From Kryptolebias marmoratus (lineage: Eukaryota > Chordata > Actinopteri > Cyprinodontiformes > Rivulidae): 64,000 nucleotides of DNA. The translations under genes and the position numbers were made by a program. The notes beneath the pieces were generated by a model. That model saw only the letters and a program-made list of their open reading frames with translations. It was not told the origin of the DNA and ran no database searches. Location: contig NC_051450.1 in assembly GCF_001649575.2 (NCBI RefSeq), positions 13,095,500-13,159,499 on the forward strand, written 5' to 3'. The number at the start of each line of letters is the position of its first letter. Positions within the stretch are counted from its first letter, which is position 1. Shown here one piece after another: positions 63,269-64,000 of this stretch.

Positions 63269-64000
63269 AGCTGAATTGTGTTTTCTCCTATCCTGTAAAT
63301 GTTCCCATCATGACTCCAGCTCCAATTAAAAAAAACTTTATATTTAAAAAATGAAATGAACAAGGATGTTTTCCTACGTTTTAAAAACCTCATGAACTGA
63401 AAAGCGAGGAGAGGAAGGTGTGACAGCAAAGAAGCATTTCACGAGTTGTCACAAACTGGAGCGGGACTGTATCTCCTTTCCCTGACGCTGACTCCTCCAC
63501 CCTCTCTGCTCTCGCTGCGAGGAGGAGATCGATCAGAGCCACCGGATCCAGTGTTGCGGTCTTGCTGCTCATCGGCTCTGGGTGTTTCCCGTCTCACTGC
63601 GTTTCAGAGTGCCCGGGGACGCCAACGACGGCTTTCAGAGCGGCTGGCATCGCTTCCTCTGATAGGTGGAGAGGAGGGATTGCGGGTTTCTTCCTCTTAT
63701 ATAGGCTGCAGGCGTCAGCGGCAAAGCCTGCACACCCACAGGCTTTTAATCAGCTCGTTTTCTAACAAAGAAACGTTGGTTTTAAACCAACAAATGCAAC
63801 AACTTAAGTCATTTTAAAAACTCAGACTGATTATCCCACTTTGCCTGATAAACATAACATCATTTATCCCAACAAATCTGAGCCCAAACTGATCAGAAAA
63901 GGAATAATACAACAAAAACGGATTTGTGGGCTTTCTGAGTTGTTCCACAACAAGTTTAGAGTTTATTTCACATTAGCAGCTGTTTTAACAAAAAGGTATA
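63269..64000. other. Non-coding end of window
   Basis: Frames at 63390-63817 overlap on both strands and show no domain. No gene was recognised. Confidence 0.45.

Overview
This window is vertebrate nuclear DNA, almost certainly from a teleost fish. It has spliced genes with GT/AG introns, long AT-rich gene-poor stretches, abundant microsatellites, fish-type LINE, SINE and MITE debris, and a MYC protein with teleost-type sequence. Runs of N (a single N at 16468, and 25 N inside a CT repeat at 61313-61337) mark a draft assembly. The species cannot be named from sequence alone. The one firmly identified protein gene is a MYC proto-oncogene on the minus strand. The non-coding first exon is inferred at about 61200-60916. 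The coding exons are 60548-59870 and 59764-59112, encoding 443 residues. The 3' UTR runs to about 58880. The gene is compact, with introns of about 346 and 105 bp, and is preceded by a promoter containing a long CT/GA tract.

Directly downstream on the same strand, about 0.75 kb past the MYC polyadenylation site, is a second GC-rich, TATA-less promoter with a perfect TGACGTCA site and G-rich repeats. It drives a likely first exon (about 58110-57967) ending in a strong splice donor. Its position and orientation match the lncRNA PVT1 next to mammalian MYC, and two short blocks resemble what I recall of PVT1 exon 1. A fish pvt1-like transcript is therefore the leading hypothesis and the most interesting observation. 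Weak candidate exons on the same strand (about 38.9, 35.9 and 19.4 kb) could belong to it or to another unidentified gene.

From 1 to about 57900 the window is otherwise a gene desert dominated by decayed repeats: antisense LINE reverse-transcriptase remnants (11.6-12.0 kb; 45.8-47.4 kb), sense LINE 3' ends (41.0 and 54.9 kb), a tRNA-like SINE (29.0 kb), a truncated mariner-type element with long inverted repeats and a transposase fragment (50.5-51.2 kb), a fold-back MITE-like family with at least six copies, two other dispersed families, and two degenerate minisatellites. Several strong short hairpins (6.2, 30.6 and 54.1 kb) are unexplained. From 61.4 to 64 kb, upstream of MYC, only simple repeats and one fold-back copy were recognised. 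The desert is a plausible place for distal MYC regulatory elements, but conserved non-coding elements cannot be identified from one sequence.
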